Below the pieces are notes generated by a model. It did no database searches. It was not told where the DNA came from and worked only from the letters and a program-made list of their open reading frames with translations. A stretch of 64,000 bases of DNA from Bacteroides salyersiae WAL 10018 = DSM 18765 = JCM 12988. GTDB lineage: Bacteria > Bacteroidota > Bacteroidia > Bacteroidales > Bacteroidaceae. Positions 1 to 10,600 of this stretch are shown piece by piece. Positions within the stretch are counted from its first letter, which is position 1. Each line of letters starts with the position of its first letter. The stretch is from assembly GCF_000381365.1 (NCBI RefSeq), contig NZ_KB905466.1, forward strand, positions 308,744 through 372,743. Direction: 5' to 3'. Position numbers and translations under genes: made by a program.

Positions 1-653
1 GACTGGCGATAAGAGGTTTCGGATGTCAGTCCTCCCTCGAAACGAATACGCGCTAAGCGCATCCCTTCTTCGCGGGCTTTCAAAGTCTGGCGAACGATCT
101 CCAACTCCGTATCGAGAGCTACAAGTTCATAGTAGGCTTGGGCTACTTCGGATACAATCGTCATGCGAAGTGCACGTTGCGCTTCTACCGATTGCAGATA
201 CTCAGCAATACTTGCCGAGCGTGCCCAGCGCAGATTCCCCCATAAATCCAGTTCCCAAGAAAACAGTACTTGGGCTTCAAAAGTATCATTACGTTTAAAA
301 GCATCTCCACCATGATTTTCAAATTCGCGTTCACCGGTCACCGTTCCTTTTATATCGGGAAGCAACGCTGCCGTCGAAATTCTTTTTTGCGCCGCCATCT
401 CTTTCACACGGGCGGCGGCAATCAGAATATCTTTATTATATTCCAAAGATTTTGCTATCAGTCCACGGAGGGTGGAATCTGTATAAATGTTCCACCAATC
501 CATATCCCCAAAGCTCAACGAGTCCTGATGTTGTGCAAGGCTATCGGGCAAATGAAGATCGGGACGGGTGTAGCTCTTCCCTACCTTGCAGGCAGAGAAG
601 GTGACAAGGACAAGAAGGGTTACTAAAGTTATATAGATGTTATTTCGTTTCAT
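1..653 (-). CDS. Outer-membrane efflux lipoprotein (TolC/OprM family), C-terminus beyond window
   Basis: This is the outer-membrane channel of a tripartite RND efflux pump. I read it on the minus strand from the ATG at 651-653. The product begins MKRNNIYITLVTLL and has a lipobox ending in FSAC, so it is probably lipidated at about Cys22. The next residues (KVGKSYTRPDLHLPD) are typical of the N-terminus of the NodT/OprM family, and DLWGNLRWARSA is the usual OEP-family signature. About 217 codons lie in the window; the usual length is 450-480, so roughly half the gene is missing at the left edge. It starts 2 nt after the stop of the RND pump gene and is the third gene of that operon. The drug substrate cannot be inferred. 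Confidence 0.9.
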   Translation of the reverse strand, partial: MKRNNIYITLVTLLVLVTFSACKVGKSYTRPDLHLPDSLAQHQDSLSFGDMDWWNIYTDSTLRGLIAKSLEYNKDILIAAARVKEMAAQKRISTAALLPDIKGTVTGEREFENHGGDAFKRNDTFEAQVLFSWELDLWGNLRWARSASIAEYLQSVEAQRALRMTIVSEVAQAYYELVALDTELEIVRQTLKAREEGMRLARIRFEGGLTSETSYRQ

Positions 654-655
654 AA

Positions 656-3600
656 TCATTTACGTTTTAGTTTGGAAGCAAACGGAATTTTCACCCCACC
701 GCTTCTGTGGCGTATCTTAGTAGTCGTTTTATATACCATTACAAAGAAGAACGGTACCAAAATAATGCCCAGGACAATTGCAAATATCATTCCGAAGAAT
801 ACTCCCGTACCGATGGCCTGGCGACTGGCAGAACCGGGACCGCTTGCCAATACCATCGGAAGCATACCGAGCACAAAGGCAAGAGATGTCATCAGAATGG
901 GGCGGAAGCGCAGACGGGCGGCATTGATAGCGGCCGTAACAATATCTTCTCCGTTGTCGACCTGTACTTTGGCAAATTCTACAATAAGAATAGCATTCTT
1001 TGCAGCCAAACCTACCAGCATCACAAGGCCGATCTGGAAATAAACATCATTCTCCAACCCACAGATCCATACCCCTAAATAAGCACCTAATGCAGCAATC
1101 GGCAAAGAGAGCAATACGGCAACCGGCAAAGTCCAGCTCTCGTATTGTGCTGCCAAAAAGAGGAAGACAAAAAGAAAAACCAATGCCAACACGAGACCGG
1201 TCTGCCCTCCGGCTTGTTTCTCCTGATAGGAAAGACCGCTCCATTCCAGACCGATATTATCCGGCAAATGATCACGGGCTATCTGTTCCATAATCTCCAT
1301 GGCTTGTCCCGAACTGTATCCGTGGGCAGCCTCACCACGGATAACGGCCGTTGTAAACATATTAAAACGTTTAATGCTACCGGGACCTGTGGTGTACGAA
1401 GCATTACCCAAAGAGGTCAAAGGAACCATCACTCCATTGGAAGCTTTCACAAAAAACAGATTGATATTGTCCTTATGTTCACGATAGGGAGCTTCTGCCT
1501 GAATATACACCTTATATATACGGTTAAACATGTTAAAATCATTCACATAAACAGAACCGGTATAGGCTTTCATCGTAGAAAAGACATCAGCCAAAGGCAC
1601 ACCTAACATTTTCACTTTATCACGGTCCACATCGAAATATAACTGAGGGATTTCCGCCTGTAAGGAAGAAGAGAGCCCGGCCAGTTCTTTATGCTTGGAA
1701 GCATAGTACATCAACGTATCGGCAGCCTGCACCAAATTATCGAATGTGGCTTCGCCGCGAGCCTCAAGCTGCATTTCAAAACCTCCGGAACTTCCCAAGC
1801 CGGGAATAACCGGTGGAGTGGAAAGATAGACCTTGCATTCGGGATACTCCTCCAAGTGTTTCTGCACTTCCGACATGATTTTGTTTATGCTGGTTTCCTT
1901 ACGTTCTTCCCACGGTTTCAGAATAACGGTCAACTCACTACGCGCCTGATTACTCCCGACACGAGGACTGCTTCCGGTTACATTCTGCACATAAGCGATG
2001 TATGGATTCTTACCAAGAAAAGAGATGGCACGCTCCGTCACTTGGCGTGTACGCTCCAAAGTAGCCCCTTCGGGCAATTCGAGCTCTATTTTGAAATATC
2101 CCTGATCTTCTACCGGAAGGAAACTGGTGGGAATAATGCGGTGCAACAACAAAATACCGATCAATACTACGCCGAAGGCACTCAACACGCGTCGCGGATT
2201 ACGAATAACCCGGGTAATGATACTCACGTATTTATTATTACCGACGTTCAGCCAATGATTAATTTTACGGAACACGATATTCTTCTTCTTTCCGTTATCC
2301 GGTTTCAGAATCAGAGAACACATGACAGGGCTGAGCGTAAGTGCAACCACAGTAGAGATTAATACCGACACGGCAATCGTTATGGTAAACTGCCGGTAAA
2401 GTTGTCCGGTAATTCCACTTAAGAAGCTAACAGGAACGAATACTGCGCAAAGCACCAGCGAAGTGGCAATCAATGCACTGGTCAGCCCCTCCATTGCTTT
2501 CTTAGTGGCTTCGTAAGCACTCAACTTTTCGGTTTCCATGATATGCTCCACACTCTCTACCACCACAATCGCATCATCCACCACAATACCGATGGCAAGG
2601 ATCAACCCTAACAGAGTAAGGATATTCAGTGAAAAGCCGAATATCAACATAAAACCGAAGGTACCGATCAATGAAATAGGTACAGCCACAATCGGTATCA
2701 ATGTGGCACGCCAACTCTGTAAAGAGAGAAAAACAACCAACACGACCAGGACAAGTGCCTCAAACAGTGTTTTATATACCTCATGGATAGACTCGGAAAT
2801 ATAGGTAGTCATATCAAACGGTATTTCGTAATTCAATCCTTCCGGAAAGTTCCTACTGATCTCTTCCATGGCCTCCTTTACATTGTCGGCCACTTCAATG
2901 GCATTGGCACCGGGCAACATATAAATACCGAGTACTGCGGCATTCTCTCCATTGATACCACTTTCCGTATTATAGGAAGAAGCCTCGAGCGATACACGCG
3001 CCACATCCCTCAGACGGATAATGGAACCGTTCGAATTGGCACGTACTACGATATCTTCAAACTGACTGACAGTGGAAAGACGACCTTGCGTAGTAATAGG
3101 GATGGTGATATCCAACCCCTTTACAGGTTGTTGACCGAGTACACCGGCAGCCGACTCACGGTTCTGGTCTTTCAATGCGTTCTGCAAATCCTGTACGGTA
3201 AGACCGAAATTTGCCAGTTTATCGGGCTGCGCCCATATCTGCATGGCATAATACCGGCTACCTATATTCGACACACGCCCCACACCGGGAATACGGCGAA
3301 GCACATCGAGCACATTGATAGTAGCAAAGTTACTCAGATAGATTTCATCGAATTTCGGATCGGAAGAAGTCAGACAAAGCGTCATCAACTGACTGGGTGC
3401 CTGCTTCTCCACTGATATACCATTCTGAATTACTTCGGCGGGAAGACGGGATTCGGCAAGTTTCACCCGATTTTGAATCTCAACAGCCGCTAAATCCGCA
3501 TCGGCAGACACGTCAAAAGTAACTGTTGCAGAAAATCCTCCGGAATTGGAACTGTTGGATTCCATATAAAGCATACCCGGAGTACCGTTTATCTCCTGTT

Positions 3601-3799
3601 CGATAGGAGTCGCCACAGCCTGCGAAACCGTCAGTGCACTGGCTCCGGGATAAGAAGCACTGATCTTAACAACGGGAGGCGTAATCTGCGGATATTGGTC
3701 CACCGGAAGCATGGTCAGACCGATAATTCCGATGATAACAATAACAATAGACAATACCGCAGAAAAAACCGGCCTATCTATAAAAAAACTTACTTTCAT
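656..3799 (-). CDS. RND efflux transporter, inner-membrane pump (AcrB/MexF, HAE1 type)
   Basis: Proton-driven inner-membrane pump of 1047 aa, the normal length for hydrophobe/amphiphile RND pumps. The N-terminus MKVSFFIDRPVFSAVLSIVI is the classic first membrane segment. The proton-relay aspartates are visible in GIVVDDAIVVVE at about residues 407-408, and the TM10 lysine in AAKNAILIVEFAK at about residue 935. Two large periplasmic loops separate the TM blocks. It lies 3 nt downstream of the adaptor gene and 2 nt upstream of the outer-membrane lipoprotein gene, so the three form one operon. No TetR or MarR regulator gene is adjacent. The pump type is certain; its substrates are unknown. Confidence 0.96.
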   Translation of the reverse strand: MKVSFFIDRPVFSAVLSIVIVIIGIIGLTMLPVDQYPQITPPVVKISASYPGASALTVSQAVATPIEQEINGTPGMLYMESNSSNSGGFSATVTFDVSADADLAAVEIQNRVKLAESRLPAEVIQNGISVEKQAPSQLMTLCLTSSDPKFDEIYLSNFATINVLDVLRRIPGVGRVSNIGSRYYAMQIWAQPDKLANFGLTVQDLQNALKDQNRESAAGVLGQQPVKGLDITIPITTQGRLSTVSQFEDIVVRANSNGSIIRLRDVARVSLEASSYNTESGINGENAAVLGIYMLPGANAIEVADNVKEAMEEISRNFPEGLNYEIPFDMTTYISESIHEVYKTLFEALVLVVLVVFLSLQSWRATLIPIVAVPISLIGTFGFMLIFGFSLNILTLLGLILAIGIVVDDAIVVVESVEHIMETEKLSAYEATKKAMEGLTSALIATSLVLCAVFVPVSFLSGITGQLYRQFTITIAVSVLISTVVALTLSPVMCSLILKPDNGKKKNIVFRKINHWLNVGNNKYVSIITRVIRNPRRVLSAFGVVLIGILLLHRIIPTSFLPVEDQGYFKIELELPEGATLERTRQVTERAISFLGKNPYIAYVQNVTGSSPRVGSNQARSELTVILKPWEERKETSINKIMSEVQKHLEEYPECKVYLSTPPVIPGLGSSGGFEMQLEARGEATFDNLVQAADTLMYYASKHKELAGLSSSLQAEIPQLYFDVDRDKVKMLGVPLADVFSTMKAYTGSVYVNDFNMFNRIYKVYIQAEAPYREHKDNINLFFVKASNGVMVPLTSLGNASYTTGPGSIKRFNMFTTAVIRGEAAHGYSSGQAMEIMEQIARDHLPDNIGLEWSGLSYQEKQAGGQTGLVLALVFLFVFLFLAAQYESWTLPVAVLLSLPIAALGAYLGVWICGLENDVYFQIGLVMLVGLAAKNAILIVEFAKVQVDNGEDIVTAAINAARLRFRPILMTSLAFVLGMLPMVLASGPGSASRQAIGTGVFFGMIFAIVLGIILVPFFFVMVYKTTTKIRHRSGGVKIPFASKLKRK

Positions 3800-3802
3800 T
3801 AC

Positions 3803-5014
3803 TTAATCCTTTTTAGCATTATCCACACTGTCAACCGTACCGGAATCCATCGCACCGGCTTCTACCACCCGGACTTTCATACCCGGATTCAATTTGTGGA
3901 ATCCTTCAACAACAATCATCTCTCCCTGTACAAGTCCCCGTTCTACAACTACTTTATTGCCAAATTCGGGTCCCAATTCAATGAAACGCCTTTCGACAGT
4001 AGAATCTCTGCGCATCACATAAATGTAAGCTCCTCCTTTTTCAATCGTTACTGCTTTCAACGGCACCACAACGGCTCCCTCACGAACATCGAGCAGCAGT
4101 TTCACTTTGGTAAACTGTCCGGGTAATAATACCTGCTTCGGATTGGGCATTTCAGCACGAACAGAGAATGTACCCGTTTGGGGGTCTACCTGCGGTTCGG
4201 CAAAATCCACATAACCTTTATAAGGATAGACCGTATTGTCGGCCAATGTAATCGAAATGTTCGGCTGCCAGGAACGGCTGGAATCCTGTTGGCCGATATT
4301 GATGTTACGTTCTTTACTTTTCAGATAATCCAAAGCCGTCATATTGAAATCCACCAATACCGTATCACTCTTGACAATCGTAGCCAGCAAAGATTTCCCA
4401 CCGGGACCGACTAAAGTTCCCAAATCGACATTTCTTTCGCTGATATGCCCCGAGAGTGGAGAACGGACCAGCGTATACCCCAATTCCAACTCTGCCTGTG
4501 CCAGATCGGCTTCACTCATGGCAACCGTAGCGACAGCGCTTTCGTAAGCCGCTTCGGCATTATCAAGATCCAATTGACTGGCGGCATTCTGTGCATACAG
4601 AGGTTTGATACGTTCAAAATCACGTTGTGCTTTCAATGCTTGTGCCTCGTCTTTCTTCAACTGAGCCCGGGCTTTATCTGCTTTAGCCCGATATTGCTCC
4701 TGGTTAATGACAAAAAGTACCTGATTCTTATTTACGTAAGTACCTTCGGCAAAAAGCATCTGTTCCAGATACCCTTCTACCCGGGCACGTACCTCTACAA
4801 ACTGTTGGGCACGGATACGGCCTACATACTCACCATAAATTTCTACATCGTCTTTTGCAGCCGCTTCTACCATGACCGTAGGAATTTCCGGTTCAGCCTT
4901 ACGCGGCCGGGTCAGTACCCAATAAATGCCTAACAGCAGAATGATGCAAACAACAGCAGCAATGGTTCTCTTTCGCTTTAACTTCAATTCTTTTTTTGAG
5001 AAAAATAATCTCAT
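3803..5014 (-). CDS. RND efflux periplasmic adaptor (AcrA/MexE family)
   Basis: Membrane-fusion subunit of 403 aa linking the RND pump to the outer-membrane channel. After a short basic N-terminus comes one hydrophobic anchor (IAAVVCIILLLGIYWVL, about residues 17-33). There is no lipobox, so it is anchored by the TM segment. The lipoyl half-motif (VEVRARVEGYLEQMLFAEG), an alpha-helical hairpin rich in Ala, Lys and Gln, the second lipoyl half and the beta-barrel region follow in the usual order. It is the first gene of the adaptor-pump-channel operon. The upstream gap holds a 13-bp dyad that might be an operator. Confidence 0.95.
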   Translation of the reverse strand: MRLFFSKKELKLKRKRTIAAVVCIILLLGIYWVLTRPRKAEPEIPTVMVEAAAKDDVEIYGEYVGRIRAQQFVEVRARVEGYLEQMLFAEGTYVNKNQVLFVINQEQYRAKADKARAQLKKDEAQALKAQRDFERIKPLYAQNAASQLDLDNAEAAYESAVATVAMSEADLAQAELELGYTLVRSPLSGHISERNVDLGTLVGPGGKSLLATIVKSDTVLVDFNMTALDYLKSKERNINIGQQDSSRSWQPNISITLADNTVYPYKGYVDFAEPQVDPQTGTFSVRAEMPNPKQVLLPGQFTKVKLLLDVREGAVVVPLKAVTIEKGGAYIYVMRRDSTVERRFIELGPEFGNKVVVERGLVQGEMIVVEGFHKLNPGMKVRVVEAGAMDSGTVDSVDNAKKD

Positions 5015-5064
5015 AATCGGATGAATTATTTAATTTAACTTATGTTTGTTCTTAGTTTTGTAGC

Positions 5065-5077
5065 ATACAAATTGTAT
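5065..5077. promoter_or_regulatory. Short dyad upstream of the efflux operon (possible operator)
   Basis: ATACAA-A-TTGTAT is a perfect inverted repeat with a 1-nt centre, 51 nt upstream of the adaptor start codon in the divergent gap. Its position would suit a repressor of the efflux operon, but no regulator gene is adjacent and a dyad this short in AT-rich DNA could be chance. Confidence 0.25.
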
Positions 5078-5247
5078 ACCAAAGTAATTAATATTGTATT
5101 TTTCATTATAAATCAGTTCATTATATCCCAAACAGTATATTCACAGAATTGTAGATTTTCTTTTCTAATTGTGGAATTTATCTACAAATCCGACTTTCGG
5201 ACCAAAAAACGAGATAAATATCTTCTACTACTAAACAAATTATCGCA

Positions 5248-5255
5248 TACATTTG
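5248..5255 (+). promoter_or_regulatory. Candidate -7 promoter box for the patatin gene
   Basis: TACATTTG matches the Bacteroides -7 consensus TAnnTTTG and ends 34 nt before the ATG at 5290. No convincing TTTG -33 box is present at 19-21 nt upstream. Confidence 0.5.
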
Positions 5256-5289
5256 TACTTTATAATAATAGATATAACAAATATCCTTA

Positions 5290-7503
5290 ATGAAAAAACA
5301 TTTATCTCTGACATTGGTTCTCCTGACTTGTCTTTTTTTTACCTTGCCCTCTTCCGCACAGCAGCGCAAAAAGGTAGGCGTGGTTCTCAGTGGTGGCGGT
5401 GCAAAAGGAGTTGCACATATCGGAGCACTCAAAGTTATCGAAGAAGCCGGTATTCCCATCGATTATATCGTAGGCACCAGTATGGGATCTATTATCGGAG
5501 GATTATACGCTATCGGCTATACCCCCCAGCAACTGGACAGCATGGTGAAAAAGCAGGACTGGACTTTCCTGCTCAGCGACCGTATCAAACGAAGCCAGCA
5601 AACGATGTCCGAAAGAGAAAAATCAGAAACCTTCGTGCTATCGCTCCCTCTCACCGGAAAACGTTTCAAGGAACAAGCTTCGGGAGGAGTTATCAAAGGA
5701 CAGAATCTTGCCAATCTATTCTCTGACCTGACCTTAGGATATCACGATTCAATCGATTTCAATAAATTACCGATTCCTTTTGCCTGTGTTTCGGAAAACG
5801 TAGTAAGTGGAAAAGAAATCGTATTTCATGACGGCGTGCTTTCCACTGCCATGCGCGCCAGCATGGCTATTCCCGGTGTATTCACTCCGGTACGAATTGA
5901 CGGCATGGTATTGGTAGACGGAGGTATGAAGAATAATTATCCGGTAAATGTGGCCAAAGCCATGGGAGCGGAAATCATCATCGGGGTAGATGTTCAAAAT
6001 AAATTGCGAACGGAAGAAGAATTGAATACGGCACCTGATATTCTGCTACAAATCATAGATCTGACCACACAGGAAAATTACGCAAGAAACGTTGCCGCAT
6101 CAGACGTCCACATTAAAGTAAATGTAAAAGGATACTCTTCAGCCAGCTTCACCCCGAACGCACTCGATACACTGACGAACCGTGGAGAAGAAGCCGCACT
6201 TGAGAAATGGGACGACTTGTTAAAACTGAAGAAGAAAATCGGCATCCCGGAAGATTATAAACCGGAAGCTCACGGGCCGTACACTTCTCTCTCTTCTTCC
6301 CGGAAGTTTTTTGTAAAAGAGATTAATTTCTCCGGCATTGAAGATGCCGACAAAAAGTGGATGATACGGAAATGCAAGTTGAAAGAGGATAGTGAGATCA
6401 GTGTGGCGCAACTGGAAAAAGCCCTTTCGGTACTGAGAGGAAGCCAAGCCTATTCCAACGTCAGTTATAAACTGACCAATATGCCGGAAGGCTACAAACT
6501 CGACTTTCTATTGGAAGAGAAATATGAAAGAAATATAAATTTAGGAATTCGCTTCGACTCCGAGGAAACAGCCTCTGTGTTACTGAATGCCACATCAAAC
6601 CTGAAAACCCGTATTCCCTCTAAGATATCCGTCACCGGACGTTTAGGAAAACGATATGCCGCCCGTGTAGACTATACTCTGGAACCAATGCAGATGAGAA
6701 ACTTTAATCTCGGTTATCTCTTCGAATACAATGATATCAATATCTACAATCATGGTGACCGGGCATACAATACCACTTATAAATATCATTCGGGCGAATT
6801 CAGTTTCTCCGATGTCTGGTACAAAAATCTGCGCTTTGCTATCGGAGCACGCTTCGAATACTTTAAGTATAAAGATTTCCTGTACAACAGTTCGGAATAT
6901 AATCTGAAAATTCAACCGGAACATTTTTTCAGCTATTTTGCACAAGTACATTACAATACGTTCAACAAAGGATATTTCCCGAATAAAGGAGCCGATTTTA
7001 AAGCCGGCTATGTGCTCTATACCGACAACTTAGCAAAATATAAAGGACATGCCCCATTCTCCGCACTCAGTATTTCATGGTCGGAAGCCTTTCAACTTAC
7101 CAACCGAATCGCACTGCTCCCCTCTGTATACGGCAGGGTACTCATCGGTAGAGATATTCCCTACCCGTACACCAATGCATTAGGAGGTGACTATTTCGGA
7201 CGTTTCATCTCCCAACAAATGCCATTTGCAGGAATAGACAACATCGAAATCATGAAAAACTCCGTCGTGGTAGGTGCATTGAAACTTCGTCAACGCTTAT
7301 GGAGCAAACATTACATAAGCCTCACCGGAAACGTAGCGCTGAACAACAATAATTTCTTTGATATTCTGGAAGACAAATGCATCTATGGTTTCAGTTTAGG
7401 ATACGGAATCGATAGCATGTTCGGCCCCTTGGAAGCTTCATTAGGATACTCCAACCAATGCAAAAAAGTAGGATTCTACGTAAATTTAGGATTCTATTTC
7501 TAA
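5290..7503 (+). CDS. Patatin-like phospholipase fused to an outer-membrane beta-barrel (PlpD-like, type Vd)
   Basis: A 737-aa protein with a cleavable signal peptide (about residues 1-24, ending SSAQQ). The patatin domain follows at about residues 28-310. It shows the oxyanion loop GGGAKG, the nucleophile elbow GTSMG with Ser near residue 64, and the dyad aspartate in DGGMKNNYP near residue 210. A POTRA-like segment (about 335-420) and a Bam-type 16-strand surface-antigen barrel reach the C-terminus, which ends in Phe as outer-membrane proteins do. In the PlpD family the barrel carries the lipase at or across the outer membrane; that location is inferred here from architecture. The neighbours do not suggest a shared pathway. 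Confidence 0.93.
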   Translation: MKKHLSLTLVLLTCLFFTLPSSAQQRKKVGVVLSGGGAKGVAHIGALKVIEEAGIPIDYIVGTSMGSIIGGLYAIGYTPQQLDSMVKKQDWTFLLSDRIKRSQQTMSEREKSETFVLSLPLTGKRFKEQASGGVIKGQNLANLFSDLTLGYHDSIDFNKLPIPFACVSENVVSGKEIVFHDGVLSTAMRASMAIPGVFTPVRIDGMVLVDGGMKNNYPVNVAKAMGAEIIIGVDVQNKLRTEEELNTAPDILLQIIDLTTQENYARNVAASDVHIKVNVKGYSSASFTPNALDTLTNRGEEAALEKWDDLLKLKKKIGIPEDYKPEAHGPYTSLSSSRKFFVKEINFSGIEDADKKWMIRKCKLKEDSEISVAQLEKALSVLRGSQAYSNVSYKLTNMPEGYKLDFLLEEKYERNINLGIRFDSEETASVLLNATSNLKTRIPSKISVTGRLGKRYAARVDYTLEPMQMRNFNLGYLFEYNDINIYNHGDRAYNTTYKYHSGEFSFSDVWYKNLRFAIGARFEYFKYKDFLYNSSEYNLKIQPEHFFSYFAQVHYNTFNKGYFPNKGADFKAGYVLYTDNLAKYKGHAPFSALSISWSEAFQLTNRIALLPSVYGRVLIGRDIPYPYTNALGGDYFGRFISQQMPFAGIDNIEIMKNSVVVGALKLRQRLWSKHYISLTGNVALNNNNFFDILEDKCIYGFSLGYGIDSMFGPLEASLGYSNQCKKVGFYVNLGFYF

Positions 7504-7578
7504 CGGGAGGAGGAAGTCACACCTACAAGATGTAAGCTATCATTACTAACGTTCCAGAATAGCGAGCCTCAATGGGCA

Positions 7579-7610
7579 CACCCCGTCCAGAATGCCTCCC
7601 GGACGGGGTG
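7579..7610. terminator. GC-rich hairpin between convergent patatin and mfd genes
   Basis: CACCCCGTCC at 7579-7588 pairs perfectly with GGACGGGGTG at 7601-7610 around a 12-nt loop. The hairpin lies between two genes that end towards each other and is far more GC-rich than its surroundings. There is no U-run directly after it on either strand, so classic intrinsic termination is uncertain. A 12-bp direct repeat (AATACGACTGAT, at about 7619 and 7641) follows. Confidence 0.55.
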
Positions 7611-7658
7611 AGGATGAAAATACGACTGATCATACATGAGAATACGACTGATAATTCC

Positions 7659-10600
7659 TTATCCAACGGGCAAAGCCACTATTTCCTGCAATACACTGAC
7701 CGCCGTTTCCACATTCGGAATGTCTTTTATCAGCATCGAGCGCCTTCCGTTTTGCTCACGCAAATCACAACGGCGGGTGTATTTCATCATATAATCGATC
7801 ACTTTGCCAAATGCCTGACTTTGATAGAACGGGCTCTCCGGGTTGGAAACGAAAAACAAGGTCATCCGGCCGGCCTTAAGAAAAACCTTCTCAGCACCCA
7901 ACCGGGCAGCAAGCCGACGAAGCGGCACGATCCGCAACAGTTCTTCCGTCTCAGGGGGTACAGGCCCGAAACGGTCTTCAAGCCGCGAACGAAAAGCATC
8001 TACATCCCTATCCAATGTCAATCCGTCCAATTCGCGATACAAAAGCATGCGTTCACTGCTACCGGTAACATAAGTGGCAGGCAGCAGCAACTCCAGATCG
8101 CTCTCTACCTGGCACTCCTCCACAAACTGTTCGCCGCTCACTGCACCTTCTCCTTTTATCTCGTCGGCATACAGTTCGGCAAACTCATCCGTTTTCAATT
8201 CGTGCACAGCTTCGGAAAGGATTTTCTGATAAGTTTCATACCCTAAGTCGGCTATGAATCCGCTTTGCTCGGCTCCCAACATATTTCCTGCACCGCGAAT
8301 ATCGAGATCCTGCATGGCAATATGAATACCGCTACCCAAATCAGAAAAATTCTCAATAGCCTGCAAACGCCGTTTCCCCTCCGGGGTAAGTGACGACAAC
8401 GGAGGAGCAAGCAGATAGCAAAATGCTTTCTTATTGCTACGCCCTACCCGCCCGCGCATCTGGTGAAGATCGCTTAAGCCGAAATTCTGTGCCTGATTGA
8501 TAATAATCGTATTTGCATTGGGAATGTCGATACCGCTTTCTATAATAGTGGTAGCAAGCAATACATCATAATCATAATTTACAAATCCGAGGATAATCTG
8601 TTCCAATTCCGACGGTTCCATTTGTCCGTGCCCGATGGCAATACGGCAATCGGGAATATGGCGAAGAATCATTGCTTTCAGTTCCGGCAAGTTTGCAATA
8701 CGGTTGTTGACGAAAAACACCTGTCCGTTGCGACTCATCTCAAAATTAATGGCATCGGCAATAATCTCTTCATTGAAAGTATGTAGCTCGGTTTGTATCG
8801 GATAACGATTGGGCGGTGGTGTGGAAATCACACTCAGATCTCGTGCACCCATTAATGAAAACTGAAGCGTACGCGGAATAGGAGTAGCAGTCATGGTCAG
8901 TGTATCTACATTTACTTTCAGTTGGCGCAACTTCTCTTTCACGGATACTCCGAACTTTTGTTCTTCATCGATAATCAGCAAACCGAGATCTTTGAAATGT
9001 ACATCCTTTCCCAAGATGCGGTGTGTACCGATAAGAATACCGACCTCTCCGTCGCTAAGGCCTTTGAGTACTGCTTTGGCTTGTGCCGCCGTACGGGCAC
9101 GACTCAGATATTCCACCCGGCAGGGAAGCCCTTTCAAGCGTTCACGGAAGGTCTGAAAATGCTGATACGCCAATACGGTTGTAGGCACCAGTACGGCCAC
9201 CTGCTTATTGTCGGCCACCGCCTTAAATGCGGCACGAATAGCCACTTCCGTTTTTCCGAAACCTACATCTCCACAAACCAGACGGTCCATGGGGCGGTCA
9301 CGTTCCATGTCTGCTTTTACTTCAGCCGTCGCTTTACTTTGGTCAGGGGTGTCCTCATAGATGAAAGACGCCTCCAGTTCCCGTTGTAAAAAGCTATCCG
9401 GACTATATGCAAATCCTTTTTCTTCACGACGTTGTGAGTAGAGTTTTATCAGATCACGGGCAATGTCTTTTATCTTGGTCTTGGTGCGTTCCTTCAACTT
9501 CTCCCAAGCACCGGTTCCCAATTTATTCAAACGGGGCGGTTCTCCCTCCTTTCCTTTATACTTCGATACCTTGTGCAACGAATGGATCGAAACAAAAACC
9601 ACATCGTCATTCTGGTAAACCAATTTCATGACCTCCTGTGTGGTATCGCCATTAGGGATACGTACCAATCCGGAAAAACGCCCTACTCCGTGATCGGTAT
9701 GCACCACATAATCACCGGGAGTAAACTGATTGAGTTCCTTTAATGAAAGAGCCACTTTACCCGAACGGGCCTTGTCGCTTTTCAGATTGTATTTATGAAA
9801 ACGATCGAACAACTGATGATCCGTAAAAACGCAAAGCCGCAATTCATTATCTGCAAAACCTTCGTGAAGAGTACGTTCCACGGCTATAAAAGAAATTTTA
9901 TCCCCCCTATCCTCAAAGATGGCACGGATACGATCGGTCTGTTTTGTACTGTCACTACAGATATACAATGAATATCCTTTTTCCTGATACTCTTGAAAAG
10001 AAGCGGCCGCCAAATCAAAGTTCTTATGGAAAATAGGTTGTGCCGTAACATCAAAAGACACCGTGGCATCGGCTGTACCGGTAGGTTTATTACCAAACTC
10101 CAGACGCCGGAAATCAAGCGCATGAACTGTAAATTCACTCCCGTCAATCAGTTTCCCTTCAAGTGTAATGCCCCCGTTTTCTTCGGCCTCCTGTACGGCA
10201 ATCGCCTGTGGAGTCAACGTCTCATCATGCACGCTCTGTATACGTTCACGCAACCACAGGAAATCACGCATGGCAAGTACCGTATCCCTCGGAATGAAAT
10301 CAAGAAAAGAGGTCGATGCCATCCCTGTCACCGCCAGATCGGGCACTATGACAATACTGTCTTTCTTTTCACGGGAAAGTTGCGAATCCACTTCAAACGT
10401 ACGGATGCTCTCCACTTCATCTCCAAAAAAGTCAATACGATAGGGATACTCCGATGAGAAAGAAAAAACATCGATAATACTTCCGCGAACCGCGTATTGA
10501 CCCGGCTCATAAACATAGTCAACATACTCGAAACCGTAACTATGCAACACATCGGTTACAAAAGTGGAATCAACACGTTCGCCAACACCGAGCTTAAGCG

